NCBI GenBank assembly: GCA_030681195.1 | Contig: JAUXXJ010000020.1 | Span: 1-64,000 of the forward strand | Length of the DNA stretch: 64,000 nucleotides | Reading direction: 5' to 3' | Source of the DNA: Rhodocyclaceae bacterium | GTDB lineage: Bacteria; Pseudomonadota; Gammaproteobacteria; Burkholderiales; Rhodocyclaceae | Shown: positions 17,938 to 26,705 of the stretch, one piece after another | Layout of the letters: each line of letters opens with the position of its first letter | Position numbering within the stretch: position 1 is the first letter of the stretch | Translations under genes and position numbers: made by a program | The notes under the pieces: model-generated | Seen by the model: only the letters and a program-made list of their open reading frames with translations | The model's database searches: none | What the model was told of the DNA's origin: nothing

Positions 17938-18243
17938 ATGAATACATTGAAAGTACTGGCGATAGTGATGGTTTCCGCCAGCGTGACCACGGCGGCTTTT
18001 GCTCGGGGCGGTGGCGGTGGCATGGGCGGCGGATCGGGTGGTGGCATGGGCCAGGGCTCGGGACAGTCCCAATACGAAAATCAGTACCGCAACCAGAACG
18101 GTCAAGGTGCCGGGCAGGGCACGCAAACCCGTACCCAGACGCGCACCCAGACGCGCGATCAATTCGGCAATCCGACCGGACAGCAGGCCCAGACACGCGA
18201 CCGTGACCGGATTCACGTACCGGCCACCGCACCGACCAACTGA
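17938..18243 (+). CDS. secreted Gly/Gln/Thr-rich repeat protein
   Basis: A 101-residue exported protein with signal peptide MNTLKVLAIVMVSASVTTAA. The mature part has a glycine/methionine tract (GGGGGMGGGSGGGMGQGSG) and a threefold TQTR repeat from a tandem 12-base unit (ACCCAGACGCGC). It has a strong AGAGGAGA ribosome site. Function unknown; the composition fits an extracellular, intrinsically disordered or surface-associated protein. Confidence 0.65.
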   Translation: MNTLKVLAIVMVSASVTTAAFARGGGGGMGGGSGGGMGQGSGQSQYENQYRNQNGQGAGQGTQTRTQTRTQTRDQFGNPTGQQAQTRDRDRIHVPATAPTN

Positions 18244-18275
18244 GTATTTCGCTTTGTTGCCTGACTTTGCCCCAT

Positions 18276-18291
18276 GCAGCCACAAGGCTGC
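18276..18291. terminator. possible hairpin between convergent genes
   Basis: GCAGCC-ACAA-GGCTGC lies between the stops of the secreted-protein gene and the YkgJ-type gene. The stem is six base pairs with no T-run, so weak. Confidence 0.3.
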
Positions 18292-18294
18292 CGG

Positions 18295-18546
18295 TCAGGT
18301 CGGGCAGGTTGCCGTTTCGAGCTCAGCCAGCCAGGCCAGCGCTTGATCGCGCGTTGTGCAACACATTTCTGCCGACGGCTGCAGACCGGCGCAACAGGCG
18401 GGCCGTTCCGGCTGGCCAAACAAACCACAACGCAGCTCAGTGGTCAGGCGGTCGCAGGACACGCCGGCCGGCTTGGCCAGCGTCGAAATCGAGGGGGCGA
18501 TGCAGCAGGCGCCGCAGCCGGGGCGACATTCCATGAATGGGCTCAT
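18295..18546 (-). CDS. YkgJ-family cysteine cluster protein
   Basis: An 83-residue cytoplasmic protein with the CxxxCGxCC cluster near the N-terminus (CRPGCGACCIAPSIS). Later cysteines are in VSCDRL, LRCGLFG, PACCAGL and EMCCTT. This is the putative zinc/iron-chelating UPF0153/YkgJ family; biochemical role unknown. A second, longer family member lies at 22619. Confidence 0.88.
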   Translation of the reverse strand: MSPFMECRPGCGACCIAPSISTLAKPAGVSCDRLTTELRCGLFGQPERPACCAGLQPSAEMCCTTRDQALAWLAELETATCPT

Positions 18547-18631
18547 AAGGGGTATTGTCTCTTGAACGAGGTCAGATTGCCCCTATTTGCGGTTGATACA
18601 ATCTGCCCTCCCGATCCCGAAAGGCTTTCCC

Positions 18632-19720
18632 ATGTCGCTCACCGAACAATCCGTCCAAGAGGCCCTCGTAGCCGTTGTCGATCCCAACACGCAAAAAGAC
18701 CTCATCACCAGTCGCAGCGCCAAGAACATCAAACTCAGTGGCACCGATGTCTCGGTCGATATCGAACTGGGCTATCCCGCGAAGAGCCAGATCGAACTGA
18801 TCCGCAAGATGGTCATTGATGCCATCAAGGGTGCCGGGGCGGGCAATGTCTCGGTCAACGTCTCCCAGAAGATCGTCTCCCACTCGGTGCAAAAGGGCGT
18901 CAAGCTGGTCCCCGGGGTGAAGAACATCATTGCCATCGCCTCTGGCAAGGGCGGCGTGGGCAAGTCGACGACCGCGGTTAACCTCGCGCTGGCCTTGGCC
19001 GCCGAAGGCGCCACGGTCGGTTTGCTCGATGCCGATATCTATGGCCCCTCGCAGCCACAAATGCTCGGCATTGCCGACGGCCAGCCGGAATCGGGCGATG
19101 GCAAGAAACTTGAGCCGATGGAGGCGCATGGCATCCAGGCCATGTCGATCGGCTTCCTGATCGACCCCGAGACCCCGATGGTCTGGCGCGGCCCGATGGT
19201 CACGCAGGCGCTGACCCAATTGCTGGGGGATACCAATTGGCACGACGTTGATTACCTTGTCGTTGATCTGCCGCCCGGCACCGGCGATATTCAACTGACA
19301 CTGGCCCAGCAGGTGCCGGTGACCGGCTCGGTGATCGTCACCACGCCGCAGGACATCGCCCTGCTGGATGCCCGCAAGGGCCTCAAGATGTTCGAGAAGG
19401 TCGGCATCCCGATCCTCGGCATCGTTGAGAACATGAGCATCCATATCTGCTCGAAGTGCGGCAATGAGGAACATATTTTCGGCTCCGGCGGTGGTGAGAA
19501 GATGTGTGCCGACTATGAAACCGAATTCCTCGGTGCCCTGCCGCTCGATATCAAAATCCGCGAACAGGTCGATGGTGGCAAGCCTTCCGTGGTGGCCGAC
19601 CCGGATGGGCGCGTCGCTGAAATCTACAAAGGCATCGCCCGTCGTCTGGGCGTCAAGATCGCCGAGATGGCCAAGGATCACAGCGCCAAGTTCCCGAGCA
19701 TCGTCGTGCAAAACACCTGA
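18632..19720 (+). CDS. mrp: iron-sulfur cluster carrier ATPase Mrp/ApbC
   Basis: P-loop ATPase of 362 residues that binds and transfers Fe-S clusters. The N-terminal MIP18/DUF59 domain (about 5-80) is fused to the ATPase, which has the deviant Walker A ASGKGGVGKSTTAVNLALAL. DLPPGTGDIQLTL is the Walker B region, and the cluster-binding pair CSKCG is in MSIHICSKCGNEEHIFGSGG. The start is ATG 18632; 15 further codons are open upstream but leave no ribosome site. Confidence 0.95.
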   Translation: MSLTEQSVQEALVAVVDPNTQKDLITSRSAKNIKLSGTDVSVDIELGYPAKSQIELIRKMVIDAIKGAGAGNVSVNVSQKIVSHSVQKGVKLVPGVKNIIAIASGKGGVGKSTTAVNLALALAAEGATVGLLDADIYGPSQPQMLGIADGQPESGDGKKLEPMEAHGIQAMSIGFLIDPETPMVWRGPMVTQALTQLLGDTNWHDVDYLVVDLPPGTGDIQLTLAQQVPVTGSVIVTTPQDIALLDARKGLKMFEKVGIPILGIVENMSIHICSKCGNEEHIFGSGGGEKMCADYETEFLGALPLDIKIREQVDGGKPSVVADPDGRVAEIYKGIARRLGVKIAEMAKDHSAKFPSIVVQNT

Positions 19721-19756
19721 TATTTCGCTGAATTATGGTGTAATTCGCAGCGCCTC

Positions 19757-19780
19757 CGCCCCGCGGGGGCGTTGTCATTT
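19757..19780 (+). terminator. hairpin after mrp
   Basis: CGCCCC-GCG-GGGGCG stem followed by TTGTCATTTT, between mrp and dcd. It may end part of the mrp transcript. The T-run is imperfect. Confidence 0.4.
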
Positions 19781-19795
19781 TCAGGAGTCACTCGG

Positions 19796-20362
19796 ATGAG
19801 CATCAAGTCGGACAAATGGATTCGCCGCATGGCACAGGAGCACGGCATGATCGAGCCCTTCGAGCCCGGTCAGGTACGCGAGGCCAATGGCCAAAAGATC
19901 GTTTCCTACGGCACATCGAGCTATGGCTACGACATCCGCTGCTCGCGCGAATTCAAGCTGTTCACCAACATCAACAGCACCATCGTCGACCCGAAAAATT
20001 TCGATCCGAATTCCTTCGTCGAAGTGGATGCCGACTACTGCATCATCCCGCCGAATTCCTTCGCCCTGGCGCGCACCGTCGAGTATTTCCGCATCCCGCG
20101 CAACGTGCTGACCATCTGCCTTGGCAAGAGCACCTACGCCCGCTGCGGCATCATCGTCAATGTCACGCCGTTTGAACCGGAATGGGAAGGGTTTGTGACG
20201 CTGGAGTTTTCCAACACCACGCCGCTGCCGGCCAAGATTTACGCCGGCGAGGGCTGCGCCCAGGTGCTGTTCTTCGAATCTGATGAAGTGTGCGAGACCT
20301 CCTACAAGGATCGCGGCGGCAAGTATCAGGGGCAGGTCGGTGTGACCGTGCCCAAGATGTAG
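19796..20362 (+). CDS. dcd: dCTP deaminase
   Basis: Converts dCTP to dUTP for thymidylate supply. It has 188 residues, the usual trimeric-enzyme length, with [41 protein letters not shown] (Ser/Arg nucleotide site) and the catalytic glutamate in [17 protein letters not shown]. The start is ATG 19796 ([13 protein letters not shown]) behind AGGAG. The next gene follows after 15 bases. Confidence 0.97.
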   Translation: MSIKSDKWIRRMAQEHGMIEPFEPGQVREANGQKIVSYGTSSYGYDIRCSREFKLFTNINSTIVDPKNFDPNSFVEVDADYCIIPPNSFALARTVEYFRIPRNVLTICLGKSTYARCGIIVNVTPFEPEWEGFVTLEFSNTTPLPAKIYAGEGCAQVLFFESDEVCETSYKDRGGKYQGQVGVTVPKM

Positions 20363-20377
20363 CAAAAGGAGTCGGCC

Positions 20378-22618
20378 ATGCGTTTCCACTTCCCCATCAT
20401 CATCATCGACGAAGACTTCCGTTCGGAAAACGCTTCCGGCCTGGGCATTCGTGCGCTGGCCGACGCCATCCGGAAGGAAGGCATCGATATCCTCGGCGTT
20501 ACCAGCTACGGCGACCTGACCTCCTTCGCCCAGCAGCAGAGCCGCGCCTCGGCCTTCATACTCTCGGTGGACGACGAGGAACTGGCCAACGACGAGGAAG
20601 CCACCATCGCCGAATTGCGCGCCTTCGTCACGGAAATCCGCTTCAAGAACGCCGAGATCCCGATCTTCCTGCACGGCGAGACGCGCACCAGCCGCCATAT
20701 TCCCAACGACATCCTGCGCGAGTTGCACGGCTTCATCCACATGTACGAGGACACGCCGGAATTCATCGCCCGCCACGTCGTGCGCGAGGCGAAGAGCTAC
20801 GTCGATTCGCTGCCGCCGCCTTTCTTCCGCGCATTGACGCACTATGCGGCCGATGGCTCCTACTCCTGGCACTGCCCCGGCCACTCGGGCGGCGTCGCCT
20901 TCCTGAAATCGCCGGTCGGCCAGATGTTCCACCAGTTCTTTGGCGAGAACATGCTGCGCGCCGATGTCTGCAATGCCGTTGAAGAACTCGGCCAGTTGCT
21001 CGACCACACCGGGCCGGTGGCTGCTTCCGAACGCAACGCCGCGCGCATCTTCAACGCTGACCACTTGTTCTTCGTCACCAACGGCACCTCGACCTCGAAC
21101 AAGATCGTCTGGCATTCGACCGTCGCGCCGAACGACATCGTCGTCGTCGACCGCAACTGCCACAAGTCGATTCTGCACGCGATCATGATGACCGGGGCGA
21201 TCCCCGTCTTCCTGATGCCGACGCGCAACAACTACGGCATCATCGGCCCGATTCCGCGCAGTGAATTCGAATGGGAAAACATCCAGAAGAAGATCGATGC
21301 CAATCCCTTCATCGTCGATAAGACCGCCAAGCCGCGCGTGCTGACGATTACCCAGAGCACCTACGACGGCGTGCTCTACAACGTCGAGGACATCAAGGAA
21401 ATGCTCGACGGCAAGATCGATACGCTGCACTTCGACGAAGCCTGGCTGCCGCACGCCGCCTTCCACGATTTCTATGGCGATTATCACGCCATCGGCGCCG
21501 ACCGTCCGCGCTGCAAGGAGTCGATGATCTTCTCCACGCAGTCAACCCACAAGCTGCTGGCCGGCCTCTCGCAAGCGTCGCAGATCCTGGTGCAGGATGC
21601 CCAGGAGAACCAGCTCGACCGCGACGTGTTCAACGAAGCCTACCTGATGCACACCTCGACCTCGCCGCAGTATTCGATCATTGCCTCTTGCGATGTAGCG
21701 GCGGCGATGATGGAGTCACCGGGCGGCCCCGCGCTGGTGGAAGAATCGATTGCCGAAGCGCTCGACTTCCGCCGCGCCATGCGCAAGGTGGATGAGGAAT
21801 GGGGCGCCGACTGGTGGTTCAAGGTCTGGGGACCGGATGATCTCTCCGAAGAAGGCATCGAGGAACGCGAAGCCTGGATGCTCAAGACCGGCGCTCGCTG
21901 GCACGGCTTCGGCAATCTCGCCGAAGGTTTCAACTTGCTTGACCCGATTAAGGCCACCGTCATTACGCCGGGCCTTGACGTCGATGGCGATTTCTCCGAT
22001 GAAATCGGCATGCCGGCCCTGATTGTCACCAAGTACCTCGCCGAGCACGGCGTGATCGTCGAGAAGTGCGGCCTCTACAGCTTCTTCATCATGTTCACCA
22101 TCGGCATCACCAAAGGCCGCTGGAATACGCTGGTCACCGCCCTGCAGCAGTTCAAGGACGACTACGACCGCAATCATCCGCTGTGGAAAGTGCTGCCCGA
22201 GTTCGTTGCCAAGCATCCGCGCTACGAGCGCATCGGCCTCAAGGACCTGTGCAACCAGATCCACGCCGTCTACAAGGCCAACGACATCGCCCGCCTGACC
22301 ACCGAAATGTACCTCTCCAACATGGTGCCCGCGATGCGACCCGCTGACGCCTTCGCCAAAATGGCCCACCGCGAGATTGAGCGCGTGCCTATCGACCAGC
22401 TCGAAGGCCGCGTTACCGCCGTGTTGCTGACGCCCTATCCGCCCGGCATTCCGCTGCTGATCCCGGGCGAACGCTTCAACGGTACCATCGTGCGCTACCT
22501 GCAATTCGCGCGCGAATTCAATGCCAAGTTCCCCGGCTTCGAGACCGATATCCACGGCCTGGTGAAGTCGCAGGGTGACGAGAATAACGGCTACTACGTG
22601 GATTGCGTGCGCGCCTAG
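20378..22618 (+). CDS. Orn/Lys/Arg decarboxylase, probably arginine or lysine decarboxylase
   Basis: Large PLP-dependent (fold type I) decarboxylase of 746 residues, the size of E. coli AdiA, LdcC and SpeC. It has an N-terminal response-regulator-like wing domain (about 1-130), the PLP domain with WHCPGHSGG, FVTNGTSTSNKIVWH, LHFDEAWLPHAAF and the Schiff-base lysine in STQSTHKLLAG, and a C-terminal domain with LTPYPPGIPLLIPGER. Betaproteobacterial members of this type are usually called arginine decarboxylase or arginine/lysine/ornithine decarboxylase. Substrate cannot be fixed from sequence alone. It closely follows dcd. Confidence 0.9.
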   Translation: MRFHFPIIIIDEDFRSENASGLGIRALADAIRKEGIDILGVTSYGDLTSFAQQQSRASAFILSVDDEELANDEEATIAELRAFVTEIRFKNAEIPIFLHGETRTSRHIPNDILRELHGFIHMYEDTPEFIARHVVREAKSYVDSLPPPFFRALTHYAADGSYSWHCPGHSGGVAFLKSPVGQMFHQFFGENMLRADVCNAVEELGQLLDHTGPVAASERNAARIFNADHLFFVTNGTSTSNKIVWHSTVAPNDIVVVDRNCHKSILHAIMMTGAIPVFLMPTRNNYGIIGPIPRSEFEWENIQKKIDANPFIVDKTAKPRVLTITQSTYDGVLYNVEDIKEMLDGKIDTLHFDEAWLPHAAFHDFYGDYHAIGADRPRCKESMIFSTQSTHKLLAGLSQASQILVQDAQENQLDRDVFNEAYLMHTSTSPQYSIIASCDVAAAMMESPGGPALVEESIAEALDFRRAMRKVDEEWGADWWFKVWGPDDLSEEGIEEREAWMLKTGARWHGFGNLAEGFNLLDPIKATVITPGLDVDGDFSDEIGMPALIVTKYLAEHGVIVEKCGLYSFFIMFTIGITKGRWNTLVTALQQFKDDYDRNHPLWKVLPEFVAKHPRYERIGLKDLCNQIHAVYKANDIARLTTEMYLSNMVPAMRPADAFAKMAHREIERVPIDQLEGRVTAVLLTPYPPGIPLLIPGERFNGTIVRYLQFAREFNAKFPGFETDIHGLVKSQGDENNGYYVDCVRA

Positions 22619-23137
22619 ATGCCCCTCCGCTCAGGCCATCGTTTGGCCAATATGCTGGCTGCGGCTACGGCCGCTTATCAGGCGGCGGCCATCAACCCAC
22701 ACTGCGGGAAATGCACAAAGCCTTGCTGCCGGCTCGATCCCCTCGTCCTCGAACTGGACTGGCAACAGCTCAAGGGGATCTGGCAGCTCGACGAGTCGCA
22801 TCGGGCCTTTGACAGGCGACTCGCCGCAGGCAAAGGCCCGCAGGAAATCCGGACGCGGGACGGCATCTACTACGCCCACCGCAAAGTCTGCCCCGCCTAC
22901 GACGAAGCGCGCCACACCTGCCGTGTTTACAACCAGAACATCAAGCCACCGGGATGTACCGACTTTCCGGTGTACACAGATCAGGACTGCGTCATTGCCG
23001 ACCTGCGCTGCGAAGCCGTAGACCTCGCCGCATTGACGGACTGGCTTGTCCGCTCGCTTGAAAAAGACCTGCGCATCGTCCCGTCCGCCGATGCGGAGTT
23101 TCCCTTTTTGGTCTCATTGTCCGTGACCAGACCTTAG
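22619..23137 (+). CDS. YkgJ-family cysteine cluster protein (long form)
   Basis: A 172-residue protein starting immediately after the decarboxylase stop. Cysteine motifs CGKCTKPCCRLDP, KVCPAYDEARHTCRVYN and PPGCTDFPVY mark the putative zinc/iron-chelating YkgJ/UPF0153 family. Function unknown. Its stop overlaps that of convergent folA by four bases. Confidence 0.87.
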   Translation: MPLRSGHRLANMLAAATAAYQAAAINPHCGKCTKPCCRLDPLVLELDWQQLKGIWQLDESHRAFDRRLAAGKGPQEIRTRDGIYYAHRKVCPAYDEARHTCRVYNQNIKPPGCTDFPVYTDQDCVIADLRCEAVDLAALTDWLVRSLEKDLRIVPSADAEFPFLVSLSVTRP

Positions 23138-23619
23138 GTCCGCTCGTAGGTCACGAAAGCGTAGCCCAGGCCATCGGCACTCGTTCCGGCTTCGCGCCCG
23201 ACCTCTTGCCATGCGCTGCGGTCAAAGGCGGGGAAGCACGCATCGCCATCAATGTCGGCGTCGATCTCGGTCAGTTCCAGCCGCTGCGCAATCGGCAGTG
23301 CGTGGCCGTAGAGTTCCGCGCCACCGATGAGGTAGGCCGTCTTGCCAGCACCGACTTTTTGCAGCGCGGCGCCGAGCGTGTGCGCTACCGTTGCACCCGG
23401 TGCGTCGAAGCCGGCGTTGCGCGTCACCACGATGTTGTCACGTCCCGGCAGCGGCCGAAAGCGCTCGGGCAGCGATTCCCAGGTCTTGCGGCCCATGATC
23501 ACGGCCTGCCCGGTGGTCAGTTGCTTGAAGTGTTTCAGGTCTTCGGGCAGATGCCAGGGCAAGGCGTTGTCTTTGCCGATCACCCCATTCCTGGCGACGG
23601 CGGCGATCAGGGTCATCAT
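23134..23619 (-). CDS. folA: dihydrofolate reductase
   Basis: Reduces dihydrofolate to tetrahydrofolate with NADPH. The 161 residues show MTLIAAVARNGVIGKDNALPWHLPEDLKHF split over the substrate and catalytic sites (acid in LPED), the NADPH loop VIMGRKTWESLP, and AYLIGGAELY. Its ATG overlaps the glgA stop (ATGA); a second ATG follows at 23616. Residues about 87-95, QKVGAGKTA, come from a dispersed repeat copy in the loop before the IGG strand. Confidence 0.96.
   Translation of the reverse strand: MMTLIAAVARNGVIGKDNALPWHLPEDLKHFKQLTTGQAVIMGRKTWESLPERFRPLPGRDNIVVTRNAGFDAPGATVAHTLGAALQKVGAGKTAYLIGGAELYGHALPIAQRLELTEIDADIDGDACFPAFDRSAWQEVGREAGTSADGLGYAFVTYERT
23336..23360 (-). repeat. dispersed 25-bp repeat, copy 5 (in folA)
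   Basis: About 22 of 25 matches. Encodes K-V-G-A-G-K-T-A in the FolA reading frame. Confidence 0.82.
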
Positions 23620-25067
23620 GCGGAGAAAAGGCTTTCGTAGAGATCGCGGTAGCGTTGCGCCGGCCCGGTCCAACTGTAGTCGCCGGCCATGGCATTGCGC
23701 TGCAGCGCTTGCCAGCGGGGTTTGTCGTACCACATGCCGGCGGCCCAGGCGGCCGTGCCGAGGATGGACTGGGGATTGGCGGCATTGCAGACAAAGCCAT
23801 TGGCGCGGCCTTCATGCAGCGCCAGTTCGGAATAATTCACGACGGTGTCGGCCAATCCGCCGGTCGGGCGCACCAGCGGCAGGGTGCCGTAGGCGAGGCT
23901 GTACATCTGGTTGAGGCCACAGGGCTCGAAGCGCGACGGCATCAGGAAGATGTCGGCCCCCGCCTCGATACGGTGTGCCAACCCTTCGTTGAAGCCGATC
24001 GTCACGGCCACCTGACCGGGGTAGCGTGCCGCCAACTGGCGGTAAGCCGCTTCCAGTTCGTGGCTGCCGCTGCCGAGCACGACGAGTTGCGCGGGTAACT
24101 GGATCAGACCATCGCCAATGGCGGCGACGAGGTCCAGCCCTTTCTGGTAGGTCAGGCGGCTGACGATGCCGAACAGCGGACAATCGCTGCGTTCGGCCAG
24201 CCCCATTTCCCGCTGCAGGGCCTGCTTGTTGAGCTGCTTGTCGGCCAGATGATCGCGGTCGTAGGGCGCAGCCAGATGAACGTCCGTGGCAGGATTCCAT
24301 GCGGCGGGATCGATGCCGTTGAGGATGCCGACGAGATCGGGGGCGCGCGCTTGCAACAGCCCCTGCATGCCCATGCCCTCGACCTTGGTCTGAATCTCGC
24401 GGGCGTAGGACGGGCTGACGGTGGTGAGTTTGTCGGCATGGCGCAGCCCGGCCTTGAGGAAGGACATGCCGCCGTAGTATTCGACGCCATCCATGTGCCA
24501 ATCGCTTTCGCCAAGCGCCAGTTGGCCCATCACATCAGAGGAGAAGTCGCCCTGGAAGGCGAGGTTATGGATGGTCATGACCGACTTGGCCGCGCCATGC
24601 TCATAGAAGCGCAGGTAATACGGCGCTAGACCGGTCTGCCAGTCGTGGCAATGGAGCACATCCGGCCGCCAGTCGAGCGGGCTGGCATGACTGGCGAGGC
24701 GTGCTGCAACGCGCGACAGCAGGCCGAAGCGCAGCGGATTGTCGAGCCAGTCGTGGCCTTCGGGGGCGAGATAGGGATTGCCGGGACGCTCGAACAACAT
24801 CGGACAGTCGAGCAGCAATAGCGACACGCCTTCCGGCGTTTGAGCGGCATACAGATCGGCACCGGGCAGGTGCCCACCCATCCAGGGCAGATGCACGAGA
24901 TGGCCGGCGTCCGGGAAGGCCGCGCGCAAGGCCGGATAGCGCGGCACCAGCACACGCACATCGCAACCGGCCTGGCGCAGGGCGACGGGCAGCGCACCCG
25001 CTACGTCACCCAGCCCACCGGTCTTGACCCAGGGCGCGATCTCGGAAGTTGTGAACAGAACCTTCAT
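23616..25067 (-). CDS. glgA: glycogen synthase
   Basis: Bacterial ADP-glucose-dependent GT5 glucosyltransferase that elongates alpha-1,4-glucan chains. The 483 residues include the ADP-glucose-binding KTGGLGDVAGALP at the N-terminus. MTIHNLAFQGDF, TTVSPSYAREI, GIVSRLTYQKGLDLV and the C-terminal FLMPSRFEPCGLNQMYSLAYGTLPLVR (donor-binding ExxxxGL) follow. It overlaps pgi and folA by four bases at either side, in the operon running from glgC. Confidence 0.96.
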   Translation of the reverse strand: MKVLFTTSEIAPWVKTGGLGDVAGALPVALRQAGCDVRVLVPRYPALRAAFPDAGHLVHLPWMGGHLPGADLYAAQTPEGVSLLLLDCPMLFERPGNPYLAPEGHDWLDNPLRFGLLSRVAARLASHASPLDWRPDVLHCHDWQTGLAPYYLRFYEHGAAKSVMTIHNLAFQGDFSSDVMGQLALGESDWHMDGVEYYGGMSFLKAGLRHADKLTTVSPSYAREIQTKVEGMGMQGLLQARAPDLVGILNGIDPAAWNPATDVHLAAPYDRDHLADKQLNKQALQREMGLAERSDCPLFGIVSRLTYQKGLDLVAAIGDGLIQLPAQLVVLGSGSHELEAAYRQLAARYPGQVAVTIGFNEGLAHRIEAGADIFLMPSRFEPCGLNQMYSLAYGTLPLVRPTGGLADTVVNYSELALHEGRANGFVCNAANPQSILGTAAWAAGMWYDKPRWQALQRNAMAGDYSWTGPAQRYRDLYESLFSA

Positions 25068-26698
25068 GACTTGCAGGCCGCAATCAGGCCAGCGGTGGAA
25101 CTATCCACATCGGCGACCGGTGAAGTGCCCTCAATCATCGGCAACAGCGAATTGGCAATCTGCTTGCCGTACTCCACGCCCCACTGGTCGAAGGCATCCA
25201 AGTGCCAGAGCACGCCGAGCGTGAACACCTTGTGTTCGTAGAGGGCGATCAAAGCGCCGAGCGTGTAGGGATCGAGGCGCGGCAGCAGCAATGTGGTCGA
25301 GGGTTGGTTGCCCGGAAAAATTTTGTAGGGCGCGAGAAAAGTCGGCGCTGACGGGACGGCAGTCAACTCCTGGCTTGCCTCTTCCAAGGTCTTGCCCTTC
25401 ATCAAAGCCGCACTCTGCGCAAAGCAGTTGGCCAACAGTTTCTCGTGGTGGCCGGGCAACGGGAAGTCCGCCTCCTTGCAGGCGATGAATTCGCAGGAGA
25501 GTGCGCGCCCACCCTGATGCAGCAACTGGTAGAAGGCATGCTGGCCATTGGTGCCCGGTTCGCCCCAGATAATCGGCAGGGTAGGGCAGCCGACAAGCTT
25601 TCCGTCCCGGTCAATCTGCTTGCCGAGGCTTTCCATTTCCAGTTGTTGCAGGTAGCGCGGCAGCAGGCCGAGCGACTGGCTGTAAGGCAACACGGCGCGT
25701 GTTTGCAGGCTGATGAAGTCGGCATTCCACAATTCGATCAGCGCCAGCAGCGCGGGCAGGTTTTCCAGCGGTGGGGCGGTGAAGAAGTGGTTGTCCATTT
25801 CCCGCGCTCCCGCCAGCAGCGCTTCGAAACACTCAAAGCCAATCGCCAGCGCCAGCGGCAGGCCGATCGCCGACCACAGCGAGAAGCGGCCACCGACCCA
25901 GTCCCAGAAGGCGAAGGCGTTGTCTGTGTCGATGCCGAAGGCGGCCACCTTGTCGAGCGCCGTCGACACGGCGACAAAGTGGCGCGCCACAGCCGCCTCA
26001 CCCAGCGTGGTTGTCAGCCAGTCGCGGGCGGAACGGGCGTTCTGCATCGTCTCTTGGGTGGTGAAGGTCTTGCTGGCGATGATGAAGAGCGTGCGCTGCG
26101 GTGAGAGTCCGTGCAGGATCGTCGCCAGATCGGCACTATCCACGTTGGCAACGTAGTGCACCCGCAGATGGCCGAGGTGATGGGCCGCCAGGGCTTGCGT
26201 TGCCATGCGCGGCCCAAGGTCGGAACCGCCGATGCCGATATTGACGACATCGGTGATGGTTTCGCCGGTGGCACCACGCCACTGACCGGAATGGACGGCA
26301 CGGCAGAAGTCGCGCATCTTGGCCAATACTGCCTGCACATCCGGCATCACATCGTGCCCCCCGACCTTTACAGGCCCGCCAGCATGGCGCAAGGCGGTGT
26401 GGAGAACGGCACGTCCTTCGGTGTGGTTGATCGGCTCGCCAGCGCGCATCTTCGCGATCCAGCCGGGAACGTCGGCGCTCTCCCACAAACCGGCCAGGAT
26501 CGGCAGGGTCTCGGGGGTGATGCGCTGTTTGGAAAGATCGAGTAACCAGGATTCACCAGCACCGGGATTCCAACGCACCGACAGGCGTGCGAAACGGGTG
26601 GGATCATGGGCAAACAGGTCGCGCAAATGCACATCGCGCAAGCCGTGCGCATGGCGTTCGGCGTGCTTCCAGGCGGGGGTATTCAGTATGGGTGTCAT
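25064..26698 (-). CDS. pgi: glucose-6-phosphate isomerase
   Basis: Interconverts glucose-6-phosphate and fructose-6-phosphate, feeding glycogen synthesis or breakdown. The 544 residues contain GIGGSDLGPRMATQAL, the family signatures FIIASKTFTTQETM and VGGRFSLWSAIGLPLAL, the catalytic glutamate in WGEPGTNGQHAFYQLLHQG, and the C-terminal lysine in QWGVEYGKQIA. Residues about 447-454, TAVPSAPTF, are encoded by a dispersed repeat copy. It overlaps glgA by four bases. Confidence 0.97.
   Translation of the reverse strand: MTPILNTPAWKHAERHAHGLRDVHLRDLFAHDPTRFARLSVRWNPGAGESWLLDLSKQRITPETLPILAGLWESADVPGWIAKMRAGEPINHTEGRAVLHTALRHAGGPVKVGGHDVMPDVQAVLAKMRDFCRAVHSGQWRGATGETITDVVNIGIGGSDLGPRMATQALAAHHLGHLRVHYVANVDSADLATILHGLSPQRTLFIIASKTFTTQETMQNARSARDWLTTTLGEAAVARHFVAVSTALDKVAAFGIDTDNAFAFWDWVGGRFSLWSAIGLPLALAIGFECFEALLAGAREMDNHFFTAPPLENLPALLALIELWNADFISLQTRAVLPYSQSLGLLPRYLQQLEMESLGKQIDRDGKLVGCPTLPIIWGEPGTNGQHAFYQLLHQGGRALSCEFIACKEADFPLPGHHEKLLANCFAQSAALMKGKTLEEASQELTAVPSAPTFLAPYKIFPGNQPSTTLLLPRLDPYTLGALIALYEHKVFTLGVLWHLDAFDQWGVEYGKQIANSLLPMIEGTSPVADVDSSTAGLIAACKS
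25336..25360 (+). repeat. dispersed 25-bp repeat, copy 6 (in pgi)
   Basis: 23 of 25 matches. Read on the pgi strand it encodes A-V-P-S-A-P-T-F. Confidence 0.85.
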
Positions 26699-26705
26699 GA
26701 GATTT

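Noticed and set aside
19781..21487. 568-codon open frame antisense to dcd and the decarboxylase
   Set aside because: It mirrors well-conserved genes on the other strand, has no recognisable domains, and such long shadows are expected in G+C-rich DNA.
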